The notes below the pieces were generated by a model. That model had not been told where the DNA came from. It did no database searches and saw nothing but the letters and a program-made list of their open reading frames with translations. A DNA stretch of 64,000 nt from Cololabis saira. Its lineage: Eukaryota > Chordata > Actinopteri > Beloniformes > Belonidae. The DNA lies in NCBI RefSeq assembly GCF_033807715.1, contig NC_084590.1, positions 1,956,501 through 2,020,500 of the forward strand, in the 5' to 3' direction. Of this stretch, positions 22,916 to 34,931 are shown piece by piece. The first letter of the stretch is position 1. The number at the start of each line of letters is the position of its first letter. The translations under genes and the position numbers were made by a program.

Positions 22916-23669
22916 TTCAAATTGATGCTCCCGACGCCTCCAACGCCACCGTGGCCTCCAGCGCCTCTCACAGCGCTTTCATAGACAATGAATGGCAACT
23001 GGACGCCCATGACGCCTGGGACGCTTTCAGTGTGAATCCAGGGTAAGACACAAGAAGGGCGACAACGTGGTATTACAGGGACTGGACCGTCACCAATCAA
23101 CAGCACGTACTGTCCATGTCCCTGGTCAACACTGCAGATCTATACGCTACCAGTGAAAAGGATACGGACACACCCAAATATGTGTCTGAGCGTTTGAGTG
23201 GTAGTGTGTGCCCCCATGTGGCTAAAAGTGGCATTGCTACATAGAGTGGCTTTAGTATGTTGTGGTATAAATTATTAGACGCTGGAATGCCCAAACTAAA
23301 TAAAACCTAAATATTTTCAGATAGCTGACCGCTTTTAGAAGTCATCAAACTCTGTAACAACCAGTTGGAGACAGTCTTGTTCAGAAGTTAGTAACCTAAC
23401 TCCGTAGGGAGTCATCATACCGGGCTAATACCACTTCAGACAGACAATAACTTTCAACTTTCAAGCTTTCTTTCTTAACTGTGCAATAATTTATTTAAAA
23501 AAAAGATGGAAGAAAATAATTAGATGGGCAATACTTATTACACATTTACTGCTTCTCTAAGGTTCAGGTTGCAGTCCAGCTCAGCCATCATCAGACCATC
23601 AGATCATAATCATCAGATTTCATCTGGTATAGAGACCTCTGTTAAGACAAATATGTCGGCAGGTTCCTG

Positions 23670-25270
23670 GGGTCCGTTTCACAAAGCAGGTTTAGTTAAA
23701 ACTCTGAGTCTGTTAACCCTGAAATGAGGGAAACTCTGAGTTTTCCGTTTCACAAATGGAGGTAACTCAAACCAGAGAAAGAGAGGTAACTCTAGCCTGT
23801 TTCACAAAGAGAGGTAACTTAAGCTCTCGGTCAGTTACCGTAGTAACAGACTCTCTGAACCTAACCTGGTCAGTTACCGTAGTAACAGACTCTCTGAACC
23901 TAACCTGGTCAGTTACCGTAGTAACAGACTCTCTGAACCTAACCTGGTCAGTTACCGTAGTAACAGACTCTCTGAACCTAACCTGGTCAGTTACCGTAGT
24001 AACAGACTCTCTGAACCTAACCTGGTCAGTTACCGTAGTAACAGACTCTCTGAACCTAACCTGGTCAGTTACCGTAGTAACAGACTCTCTGAATCTAACC
24101 TGGTCGCTAGCAGGTTTACTTCAATAAACCCTGAGTTTTTCTCCGTCTCTTCCCTCAGTGGCGTCAATTCAGCCAATGGGCCTTTACGCAATACACATCC
24201 GTTTTCTGCACCACGGACAGCAAGCGGCAGAGTTAGAGACCAGAAAAAGCGTATCTGACAAACACAATTTTACCCATTCGGTTCACAAACGAGTTTAACT
24301 TCAAACAGTTAAAGTCCAAATGCAAAAAGGAGAGGGAGGGGGCAGAAGAGAGAAAGAGAGAGAGTAAAAAAAGACAAATATTTCCCTTAAACAGATTTAT
24401 AAGAGGGTAGGGTGATTGATATCTTACCTTAAAATGAACTTGCATAATTAATCCTTCAGTGGCTAACAGCCTCGTTAATATCTTCTGCTGCTGGGGCAAC
24501 ACTGGACCATCACTTGCCTTCTTTTTTTTTTTTTTAATTGCGTGGTTGTCTGCTTCCTTTTCATTTTTGTAAGTTAGTAACACTGCAGATTGCGCTAAAA
24601 ACCAGATTGATAGCGACCACTGTCGTCAGGGACGCTGGGACATCACATTTCAAGATATGAGGGGGGTACAAGTGTCGGGAAAGATAATACCCAGTGAAAT
24701 CCATCATGTTCTGATATGCATTTGTAGTTATTTTATATGTATTAAGTAATAGGATAAATCAATACAAATGGACATAGAGTAATTCCATAAATGTATTAAA
24801 AAAAACATTTACATTTTCCCCTGAAGCCGAGGTGTGGCAGCTGCCGTACCCAATTGACGGCCCTGATCTAAATGTTATGCTCTCATACTCGCCATACGCA
24901 CGTATTAACACTTCTAACTCCAGTGGGGTGAAGTATGTGGATCTTCAGATGCAAACTAATGTTTCCTCAAAGGGATTTTGTAAATTGAAATGTTAAATAA
25001 AGTAAAAAAAAAAAAAAAGAAAAAGTAGGTGGATCTTTTGTTGTCGCCGGTTGCCATGGTGAACCGTCGAATTGGGGCTCCATTAATGCTGGCTTTTTAT
25101 AGTTGTGGCGCACGCGCTTAACCCCAGGTGAAACTACTTAGAGTTGAGTAAATTAACTCAAATCTGCTGTTCTGGAACCGAAAACTCAGAGTTTCCGATC
25201 TCAGAGTAGATCAACTAAGAGTTCAGGATTAGACTCAGAGTTTGTTGAATCTGCTTTTTGAAACGGACCC
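23670..25270. mobile_element. Harbinger-like non-autonomous element, 3-bp target duplication
   Basis: The ends GGGTCCGTTTCACAAAGCAG and (reversed) GGGTCCGTTTCAAAAAGCAG are inverted repeats. CTG flanks both sides (23667-23669 and 25271-25273). The 3-bp duplication and terminus fit PIF/Harbinger-like elements. It is 1601 bp and no transposase frame was seen. It contains a 39-bp minisatellite. Confidence 0.88.
23831..24103. repeat. 39-bp minisatellite, 7 units
   Basis: The unit TCAGTTACCGTAGTAACAGA plus 19 bases is repeated seven times with one C-to-T change in the last unit. As 39 is a multiple of three, a 13-residue peptide frame stays open, but no start or family supports coding. Confidence 0.97.
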
Positions 25271-25504
25271 CTGGTGTGGAGTATCCAGGTGTGTCTTAAT
25301 ACAATACAGAGAATTTCCCTATCGGTATCGCAATGGATTTTAAAGAAGTAATTACTTCACATAAATCTGGAAAGGGTTGTAAAACAATTTCCAAACAATT
25401 TGAGGTAAAAAAAAAGTCCGGACTGAGACAGATTATTCGCAAGTGAATTGCATTCAAGACAGTCTTCAATTTTACCAAAACTGAATGCCCCAGTTAGTCT
25501 ATAC

Positions 25505-25989
25505 CAGGGCTCGGCAACCCGCGGCTCTTTAGCGCCACCCTAGTGGCTCCTGGATTTAAAAAAAAAAATGTTGGACCTTTTTTTTTCCTTTTTTTTTTTT
25601 TTTTTCTCTTTTTTATTTTCCTTTTAAATCTCAACATTTCAACTTTTTTCTCAACATTTTGACTTATTTTCTCGAAATTTTGACTTTTTTCTCGACATTT
25701 TGACTTTTTTCTCAAGATTATACTTCAACGTTAATCATGACATTTTTTACTTTTTTCTCGACATTTCGACTTTTTTCTCAACATTTCGACTTTTTTCTCA
25801 ACATTTCGACTTTTTTCTCGACATTTCGACTTTTTTTCTCAACATTTCAACTTTTTTCTCGACATTTCGCCTTTCGCCATTTGCCTTCATTCTAAGGCTT
25901 ATACAAAACTTTTCATCTTTTGCAGCTCCAGACACGTTTGTTTTTTGTGTTTTTGGTCCTCTTTCAACATTTTGGGTTGCCGACCCCTG
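25505..25989. mobile_element. hAT-type element with CAGGG(C/G)TCGGCAACCC termini, copy A
   Basis: The inverted termini begin CAGGGCTCGGCAACCCGCGG and end GGGTTGCCGACCCCTG. Flanks GTCTATAC (25497-25504) and TTCTATAC (25990-25997) match in seven of eight positions. The interior is a TTTTTTCTCGACATTTCGAC-type minisatellite. Copies B and C in this window share both ends and interior. Confidence 0.87.
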
Positions 25990-26394
25990 TTCTATACAAT
26001 TCAGGAAACCCAAGAACTACATGTAAATCCCAGAGCCTGCAGGCCACACTGAGCAGGTTATACGTTAGAGTCCATCACAGCACAGTTAGAACACTGAATA
26101 GAATGATTTGTTTGAAACTCTTGAAGGGAGAAAGTCTCTTCTGCGTAAAATGAACATGGAATCACAACTGAAGTTGACAAACAATTCATCATCTGAACAA
26201 AACACAAGACTTGTAGAGCCTCAATTCTCATGGTCATCTTTGGTGAAATTCAAACGCAGAATTTCAGCAGAAACAATTCTCACCAACTCTCAACCAGCTG
26301 AGGGGCGATGACTTAGGGTTGGTTTTCAGCCACAGGACCGGGACGCCCTGCAGTCTCAGAGTCAGCCAAGAACTTCTCTGCATACCAGGCTTTT

Positions 26395-26834
26395 CTATAG
26401 AGGGAATGCACATGACGTCACAGATGAGACTTTACAGCGGGTTACGCCCACTAACTAACTAACTACGGGAGTGTCAGAAAGACTGAGTGTCAGAAAGACT
26501 GAGGGGCAGCGTAAACTTTCAGTTTGAGCAACTGGAAAACATCTAAAATGGGAAAGAGCTGTTGTGTGATCGACTGTATTCATAGGTTTAGCAAGAAATC
26601 AGAGTTATCGTTTTACAGACTGACGAAAAATAAGCTTAAGAGAGACAAATGGATCGCTGCAATTCACAGAAACAACTGGATTCCAGACACCGAAACGTGG
26701 ATTTGCGGTTCCCATTTTGTATCAGGTAATGTTGGATTTTTGGGTAGCTAACGTTAAACGGTCAAATCATAAAGTTCGGTGTCCTCATCACTTTAATTTC
26801 TACAACAAATCCTGCCTTGAAGTCGGACCAAGCG
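26395..26834 (+). mobile_element. THAP-domain transposon terminal part, copy 1
   Basis: It begins CTATAGAGGGAATGCACA followed by TGACGTCAC, as the copy at 32122-33467 does. It carries the THAP exon (26548-26727) and then switches at about 26834 to segment B. The rest of the element is missing here. Confidence 0.8.
26548..26751 (+). CDS. THAP-domain exon (transposon-derived)
   Basis: It reads MGKSCCVIDCIHRFSKKS and ELSFYRLTK, then KRDKWIAAIHRNNWIP and WICGSHFVSG. The C-x4-C start, invariant W and the later C-x2-H are the C2CH zinc-binding pattern of THAP domains, used by P-element-type and Kolobok-type transposases to bind DNA. The frame ends at an apparent donor (CAGGTAATGT), so a spliced protein is likely. 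The inverted copy encodes the same protein with a few changes (33050-33253). Confidence 0.8.
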   Translation: MGKSCCVIDCIHRFSKKSELSFYRLTKNKLKRDKWIAAIHRNNWIPDTETWICGSHFVSGNVGFLGS

Positions 26835-26890
26835 AATATTAACTGAAAAAATCAGTTAATATTCAGTTTTCAAAAGATGTAGGGGGATGT

Positions 26891-27607
26891 TGTTGGGTTC
26901 CTAAATCAACATACATACATTAATAATTTAGGAAAAGACACAGAGACTGGTAGAAATGATTTTTAAGGCCTTCTGCGCAGAAGTGAAGCAAAGTCGGAGC
27001 CCTGTCGAGCAACACGGCTCTCTCTCTGTGGCTCTCGACGAAATGCTTGCTGGGTCCTTCTTTGCAGGAGGTATTTATTGAAAAACTGACAGGCGTTGGC
27101 TATGTTAAGACAACCAATGGTAGACAGTGGATGGACAATGGACAGAAACAGGAAACAGATGGTCACACACATGTGATTTTTCAGTTAAAGAGGCTTGGTA
27201 TGAAGAAACAAACAGACATCCTTAAAACACAAAGGGTCAAGGGGTCAACTAAAAAAGGACCCTCTGTTGGAGGTTTGAACAGATGGTTTTTAAAGACACT
27301 GGGTTATTTTCAAACCAGAAGTCACCAGGCCAACCTTCATGGGGGTCTCGTGTTATCAGATGGTCCAACTAAACCTAGCTAACCTTTAAGTCAGCTTAAA
27401 GTCTTGAAAGGGTCAATAAATGAGCCCCTTCTAGACAAACAAGAACTCTGTGAGGCTTTGCACAGATGTGTCTAAAGACAATGGTTCAGTTGACCAACCA
27501 GGAAGTCAGCAGTTTTAACCTCCTGCGTGTGTCATGAGGATAAAACAGGCAGTTTTCTAATTCTGATTCTGGCAGTTTCACAATGATAAACTTGGATTAA
27601 TCTCACA
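26891..27607. mobile_element. Solo LTR (717 bp, TG...CA, ATGT target duplication)
   Basis: It starts TGTTGGGTTCC and ends TCTCACA, with ATGT on both sides (26887-26890 and 27608-27611). The inverted segment B has an unoccupied site at 34221-34237 reading GATGTTTTTTC on the opposite strand. The TG/CA ends, short duplication and lack of internal genes fit a solo LTR left by recombination. A Gypsy-like or retroviral family cannot be decided. AATAAA is present at 27413 on the + strand. Confidence 0.88.
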
Positions 27608-27867
27608 ATGTTTTTTCTCCATGTCTGACAGCTGCATTGAGGAAACATCTAATTTTACTAAGATGACAGAGGCCTCAGACAGCTTAATTAAGTTTTGGCT
27701 TTTTCACATCATTTGAATGGACTGGATTCACACCTGTAAATGAATTTTAAGGTGTACCTTCAGACACTGCATGGCATTATGGGAAAATCAAAAGAAATCA
27801 AGCAAAAACTCAGAAAATAAATAGTGAAATTTCACAAATCTGGTTCATTCTTGGGTTTCACTTCCAG

Positions 27868-28086
27868 ATGCCCGAAGGTCCATGTACATTTGTTCAAATG
27901 ACATTGCAAAGTACAGGCAGCCATAGTATCGCTCAGGAAGGAGACGACTTCTGTGTCCCAGAGATGAATGAGCTTTGGAGTAAAATGTACAAAGCAACCG
28001 TTGAGCATAACCCAAGATCCTGTGAAAAACCAGACTGGGAGGAGAGGATCATTATCCACAGTAAAACACGTTCTGGACCCACATGA
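27868..28086 (+). CDS. Conserved 72-codon frame in segment B, function unknown
   Basis: It begins MPEGPCTFVQMTLQSTGSHS, continues IAQEGDDFCVPEMNELWSKM, and ends KTRSGPT stop. The same frame occurs on the minus strand at 33752-33970 with one residue changed (Ser to Arg), so it has stayed open between copies. I do not recognise the family. It may be an exon of the THAP element or of another transposon. Because the copies may be very recent, an intact frame is weak evidence of selection. Confidence 0.4.
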   Translation: MPEGPCTFVQMTLQSTGSHSIAQEGDDFCVPEMNELWSKMYKATVEHNPRSCEKPDWEERIIIHSKTRSGPT

Positions 28087-28161
28087 GCGGGAGGAAAACA
28101 CCGCTCCAAAACCAGCAGGAAAAAACACATCACTGTTTGCAGCTGAACATGGGGACAAATA

Positions 28162-29763
<1,602 letters not shown>

Positions 29764-29937
29764 TATGTTCATCTTGGGGAAAATACTCACACAAGAAGGT
29801 TCACAAACCAGCTCTATCAGGAAGAATCAACCAGAATTCATGAATGATGGGATGCCATCTTTGTTTGGAAAACCAGCCCAGCGTGGAATATAAGCGTCAT
29901 GGAGACAGATAGGCGAGGGAACGAGCAGAAAGAAAGA

Positions 29938-30165
29938 CCGGAATTAATTTAAAGCGGAATGAGTGTCAACATGATCGCGGAATTGTTCTATTCGGATTTA
30001 AAATCAGAATAAACCAGCCACTTACTTCAGAATTAAGTTTAATTCGGAATGGCCATTTTCATTCGGAATTAAGTGTTTACATGGTCATTTTTACTCATTT
30101 TAAATCAGATTTAATTTTAATTCTGGATTAAAGAGGAATTAAACTTCCCCTGTAAACGCACTCAG
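29938..30165. mobile_element. Possible TIR element (hAT-like ends)
   Basis: The ends GGAATTAATTTAAAGCGGAA and the reversed right side (TTAATTCCTCTTTAATCCAG) have similar form. The interior holds repeated GGAATTA motifs. Boundaries are uncertain. Confidence 0.45.
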
Positions 30166-30971
30166 TGTGTGGAGTGTGGAGCCCATGGACATCATCGTTG
30201 CTGCTCGTCTATGAGCTCTTCTGCCTCAGTTTACGCTTCAGTAACTGAAGATCCTGCTGTTGGGTTGGGATCAGCTCACTGGACTTAGCCAGTGAAGAAT
30301 ATTCAATTTTTGCTTAAAAAAAGTCTTGGCTGTTTCTCTCAGTCCATTCAGGGTCGTCAAATATCTGGCCTGTTGAGCACCGTTCAGTTTTGTTCTAATG
30401 TTTGTGAATGTGTATAGATGTGTACGCCACAGAACAGATCTGAATATGTCTGTAAGCAGTCACATCATCAATAAACATCATGGTGTTGTTGAAAGTGCCC
30501 AGAGACAACTTTTGTTTTAATAGATGCTATATGAATAAAATTCAATTGAAAATTGAATGTGAGCCATTTCTCTCCTTCTCCAAACCATGAACTTAATTTC
30601 ATCTGTCCCAAAAACTGATCCCAGAACAATGTTTTCTGCTAACGTTGAATGTGCCCTCTCTGTTCTTGAATGTTACTGAACGTTTGGACCTTGTTTTAAG
30701 ACTTTTTGCTGCAAACATTTATTTATTAAGGCATCTTTTGATGTCTTCAGGATATTAATTACTTCTTCCAAGCCTTTCGATGTTGTTAAGCCAGAGCGTT
30801 TGTTCTTTTTAAAAAATGTACCGAGCTGTTGATTTGGCCATAACTAATGTTTTTGTTGTCTCCCTTATAGATGTGTGTTGGTTTTTTCAGCCTAATACTT
30901 CTCTGGCACTGAGATCATCTTCATATGAAGAACTTCAGTGAATGCCAAACTCTTTATCTGATACTGATTCC
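30166..30971. other. Intron stretch, nothing firm
   Basis: No clear repeat or coding frame. AT-rich intron sequence before the SINE-like repeat. Confidence 0.45.
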
Positions 30972-31800
30972 AATTCAATTCAATTCAATTCAATTTTATT
31001 TATATAGCGTCTAATACAACAAAAGTTGTCTCTAGACGCTTTCCAGAGATCCAGAACATGAACATAAACCCCCGAGCAATTATTACATAAACAATGGCAG
31101 GTAAAAACTCCCCTAGTGGGAGAAAAACCTTAAACCAAACAGTGGCAAGAAAAACTCCCCTTTAGGAGGAAGAAACCTGGACCAGGACCTGGATCATAAG
31201 GGGGGTAGAAACCTGGACCAGGACCTGGATCATAAGGGGGGTAGAAACCTGGACCAGGACCAGATCATAAGGAGAAACCTGGACCAGGACCTGGATCATA
31301 AGGGGGGTAGAAACCTGGACCAGGACCTGGATCATAAGGGGGGTAGAAACCTGGACCAGGACCAGATCATAATGAGAAACCTGGACCAGGACCTGGATCA
31401 TAAGGGGGGTAGAAACCTGGACCAGGACCTGGATCATAAGGGGGTAGAAACCTGGACCAGGACCTGGATCATAAGGAGAAACCTGGACCAGGACCTGGAT
31501 CATAAGGGGGTAGAAACCTGGACCAGGACCTGGATCATAAGGGGGACCCTCCTGCCGAGGGCCAGACTGGGGGGTGGGGACCACAGGCAGGTGGAAGCAG
31601 CAGCGGGATGACCGGGGGTGGGGACCGCAGGCCAGCACGCAGCTCCTGAAGCTCCGGCCCAATCAGCAAGCCCCAGGTTAGGTTCAGGGTCGGGGAAAGG
31701 TTGAGAAGGGGCAGGGCCAGGGACAGGAGTCTTGACGGACAAATCTCTCCCCCGCCTGCCCGGGCCGTTACCCTGCCCCTCTCACTCCCACACTGCAGGT
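30972..31800 (+). mobile_element. SINE-like repeat with 36-bp minisatellite
   Basis: It starts (CAATT)n TTTATTTATATAGCG like the copy at 1973. About 11 units of GAAACCTGGACCAGGACCTG (29-36 bp each) follow at 31171-31545. The block GGACCCTCCTGCCGAGGGCC and the GGGATGACCGGGGG unit follow, as at 2200-2460. The two copies differ in which internal unit was amplified. Confidence 0.85.
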
Positions 31801-32121
31801 TCCGGTGTTGTGCATTCAGAGATGCTCTTCGCCACCAGCAGAGGATCCGCTGTAGTCCATCCCAGCTCTCTCTGAATGAAAGGCAGGGGTACAACCTGAA
31901 CAGGCTGTCCATCCAATTCAGGGATACATATAGACAAACAAGCACACACACTCACACTCACACCTCCGGGGAATTTAGAATCACCAATTCATCTGAAACA
32001 CGTTTTTTGGACTGTGGGAGAAACGTATAGAAAACCCAGGCAAGCAGGGGTCGAGCCCACTCTGGAAAATCATGCTGATCACCAAATTCAGCTGTCAGAC
32101 AGATGTCTTCACATTTTCCTA

Positions 32122-33467
32122 TAGAGGGTCTGCATTGACGTCACTTTCCCACTGGACCAGCCCCCTTACTCTCACTGAGTGGTAAAAACAGCTGCAACTA
32201 GCGGAGAAGACGGAATAACAGCTGATTATCAGCTTAAATTAAAGGCAGTTGGACTTGACAGTGACCCGTACAGTTACCAAGAACCAGTGGTCTATGGACA
32301 TTAATATTTGGTACAATTACCCCAAGAACCAGTGGTCCATGGACATTAATATTTGGTACAGTTACCAAGAACCAGTGGTCCATGGACATTAATATTTGGT
32401 ACAATTACCAAGAACCAGTGGTCCATGGACATTAATATTTGGTACAGTTTCCAAGAACCAGTGGTCCATGGACATTAATATTTGGTACAATTACCCCAAG
32501 AACCAGTGGTCCATGGACATTAATATTTGGTACAGTTACCAAGAACCAGTGGTCCATGGACATTAATATTTGGTACAGTTACCAAGAACCAGTGGTCCAT
32601 GGACATTAATATTTGGTACAGTTTCCAAGAACCAGTGGTCTATGGACATTAATATTTGGTACAGTTACCAAGAACCAGTGGTCCATGGACATTAATATTT
32701 GGTACAGTTACCAAGAACCAGTGGTCCATGGACATTAATATTTGGTACACTTACCAAGAACCAGTGGTCCATGGACATTAATATTTGGTACAGTTACCAA
32801 GAACCAGTGGTCCATGGACATTAATATTTGGTACAGTTACCAAGAACCAGTGGTCCATGGACATTAATATTTGGCCACAAATCCAGTTTCCTGATATTTA
32901 TATGTACTTAATTTCTACGCCGGGGAAATACACGAAGCAAAGCTTGAAGGCATACAAAAGTCTTGACGCTTGGTCCTACTTCAAGGCAGGATTTGTTGTA
33001 GAAATTAAAGTGATGAGGACACCGAACTTTATGATTTGACCGTTTAAAGTTAGCTACCCAAAAATCCTACATTACCTGATACAAAATGGGAATCGCAAAT
33101 CCACGTTTCGGTGTCTGGAATCCAGTTGTTTCTGTGAATTGCAGCGATCCATTTGTCTCTCTTAAGCTTATTTTTCGTCAGTCTGTAAAACGATAACTCC
33201 GATTTCTTGCTAAATCTATGAGTACAGTCGATCCCACAACAGCTCTTTCCCATTTGAGATGTTTTCCAGTTGCTCAAACTGAAAGTTTACGCTGCCACTC
33301 AGTCTTTCTGACACTCAGTCTTTCTGACACTCAGTCTTTCTGTCACTCAGTCTTTCTGACACTCAGTCTTTCTGACACTCAGTCTTTCTGACACTCGTTC
33401 TTTCTGACACTCAGTGGTTTAACCAGCTGTGAAGTCTCATCTGTGACGTCATGTGCATTCCCTCTAT
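32122..33467 (-). mobile_element. THAP-domain transposon, copy 2, with 43-bp minisatellite
   Basis: The left end is CTATAGAGGGTCTGCATTGA followed by CGTCAC. The right end reversed is CAATAGAGGGAATGCACATG followed by ACGTCAC. The terminal inverted repeat is thus TAGAGGG..TGCA..TGACGTCAC. On the minus strand the right end leads to the THAP exon, then an untranslated region, then about 14 units of the 43-bp repeat GGTACAGTTACCAAGAACCA... (32262-32874), then the left terminus. It is about 1.35 kb and appears complete but non-autonomous. No target duplication could be read. Confidence 0.82.
33050..33253 (-). CDS. THAP-domain exon, inverted copy
   Basis: It reads MGKSCCGIDCTHRFSKKSEL and then the same downstream sequence as the copy at 26548, with four visible residue differences in the frame around the domain. 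The C2CH residues are retained. It is preceded on its strand by seven to eight 16-bp repeats (CAGTCTTTCTGACACT on the + strand, 33296-33418). Confidence 0.8.
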   Translation of the reverse strand: MGKSCCGIDCTHRFSKKSELSFYRLTKNKLKRDKWIAAIHRNNWIPDTETWICDSHFVSGNVGFLGS

Positions 33468-33589
33468 TGCGTCTATTACAACAGAAGTGTCTCTAGGTTC
33501 TTTCCAGAGACCCAGGACATAAACCCCAGCAATATTTGCCTTGTGCCTTGAAACTGTGTATCTTTGCTCAAATGTTTCCCATCATCCCA

Positions 33590-34276
33590 TCCCATCATTC
33601 ATGAATTCTGGTTGATTCTTCCTGATAGAGCTGGTTTGTGAACCTTCTTGTGTGAGTATTTTCCCCAAGATGAACATATTTGTCCCCATGTTCAGCTGCA
33701 AACAGTGATGTGTTTTTTCCTGCTGGTTTTGGAGCGGTGTTTTCCTCCCGCTCATGTGGGTCCAGAACGTGTTTTACTGTGGATAATGATCCTCTCCTCC
33801 CAGTCTGGTTTTTCACAGGATCTTGGGTTATGCTCTACGGTTGCTTTGTACATTTTACTCCAAAGCTCATTCATCTCTGGGACACAGAAGTCGTCTCCTT
33901 CCTGAGCGATACGATGGCTGCCTGTACTTTGCAATGTCATTTGAACAAATGTACATGGACCTTCGGGCATCTGGAAGTGAAACCCAAGAATGAACCAGAT
34001 TTGTGAAATTTCACTATTTATTTTCTGAGTTTTTGCTTGATTTCTTTTGATTTTCCCATAATGCCATGCAGTGTCTGAAGGTACACCTTAAAATTCATTT
34101 ACAGGTGTGAATCCAGTCCATTCAAATGATGTGAAAAAGCCAAAACTTCATTCAGCTGTCTGAGGCCTCTGTCATCTTAGTAAAATTAGATGTTTCCTCA
34201 ATGCAGCTGTCAGACATGGAGAAAAAACATCCCCCTACATCTTTTGAAAACTGAATATTAACTGATTTTTTCAGTT
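33590..34276 (-). other. Segment B, copy 2 (uninterrupted, inverted)
   Basis: It is nearly identical to 26835-29855 after removing the LTR and Tc1 insertions there. It provides the empty sites for both. Its order relative to the THAP part differs from copy 1: on the minus strand segment B comes first and the THAP element follows. Confidence 0.85.
33752..33970 (-). CDS. 72-codon frame in segment B, inverted copy
   Basis: It is identical to the frame at 27868-28086 except Ser to Arg at residue 20 (SHRIAQ). No function is assigned. The same caution about recent duplication applies. Confidence 0.4.
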   Translation of the reverse strand: MPEGPCTFVQMTLQSTGSHRIAQEGDDFCVPEMNELWSKMYKATVEHNPRSCEKPDWEERIIIHSKTRSGPT

Positions 34277-34356
34277 GTATTTTGTAGAATCTCATAAGTC
34301 GTCAGTGTTTCTGTGCATCTCCTGCGTGTCCACTGCTCAGCAAGTATGATATAGAC

Positions 34357-34931
34357 CAGGGGTCGGCAAACCAAACTGTTTTAGAGCCATGTTGGACCAA
34401 ACAAATATGTCTGGAGCAGCAAAAAATCTTGTATAAAAGTCTTGTATAAGCCTTACAATGAAGTCAACACATGCTGCATGTATCTATATTAGTTATAACT
34501 GAGGGAAGATTTTTTTTTTCATTATGCACTTCGAGAAAGAAGTCGAAATTTCGAGAAAAAAGTCGAAATGTCAAGATTAATGTTGAAATACAATCTTGAG
34601 ACAAAAGTCGAAATGTCGAGAAAAAAGTCGAAATGTCGAGATTAATGTTGAAGTACAATCTTGAGAAAAAAGTCGAAATGAGAAAAAAGTCGAAATGTCG
34701 AGAAAAAAGTCGAAATGTTGAGAAAATATTCAAAAGTCAAAATGTCGAGATTAAAAAGGAAAGGAAAAAGGGAAGAAAAAAAGAGGGAAAAAAGGAAAAA
34801 AAGAAGAAAGAAGAAAAAAAAGAAAAAAATAGGAAAAAAAAGGTCAAACATTTTTGAAAAAGCTCCAGGATCCACCAGGGCGGCGCTAAAGAGCCGCATG
34901 CGGCTCTAGAGCCGCGGGTTGCCGACCCCCG
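34357..34931. mobile_element. hAT-type element, copy B (CAGGGGTCGGCAA family)
   Basis: The termini CAGGGGTCGGCAAACCAAAC and GGGTTGCCGACCCCCG are inverted repeats. Flanks ATATAGAC and GTATAGAT agree in six of eight. The interior minisatellite AAAAAAGTCGAAATGTCGAG is the reverse of that in copies A and C. Confidence 0.83.

Larger units (their letters stand above)
20060..23045. mobile_element. TIR element split by an L1-like insertion
   Basis: The left end reads GTGGATTCACACTGAAAGCG and the right end reads the reverse, GACGCTTTCAGTGTGAATCC. Between them lie A/TA-rich tracts and then the inserted L1-like fragment. The true outer ends and duplication were not resolved. Confidence 0.6.
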
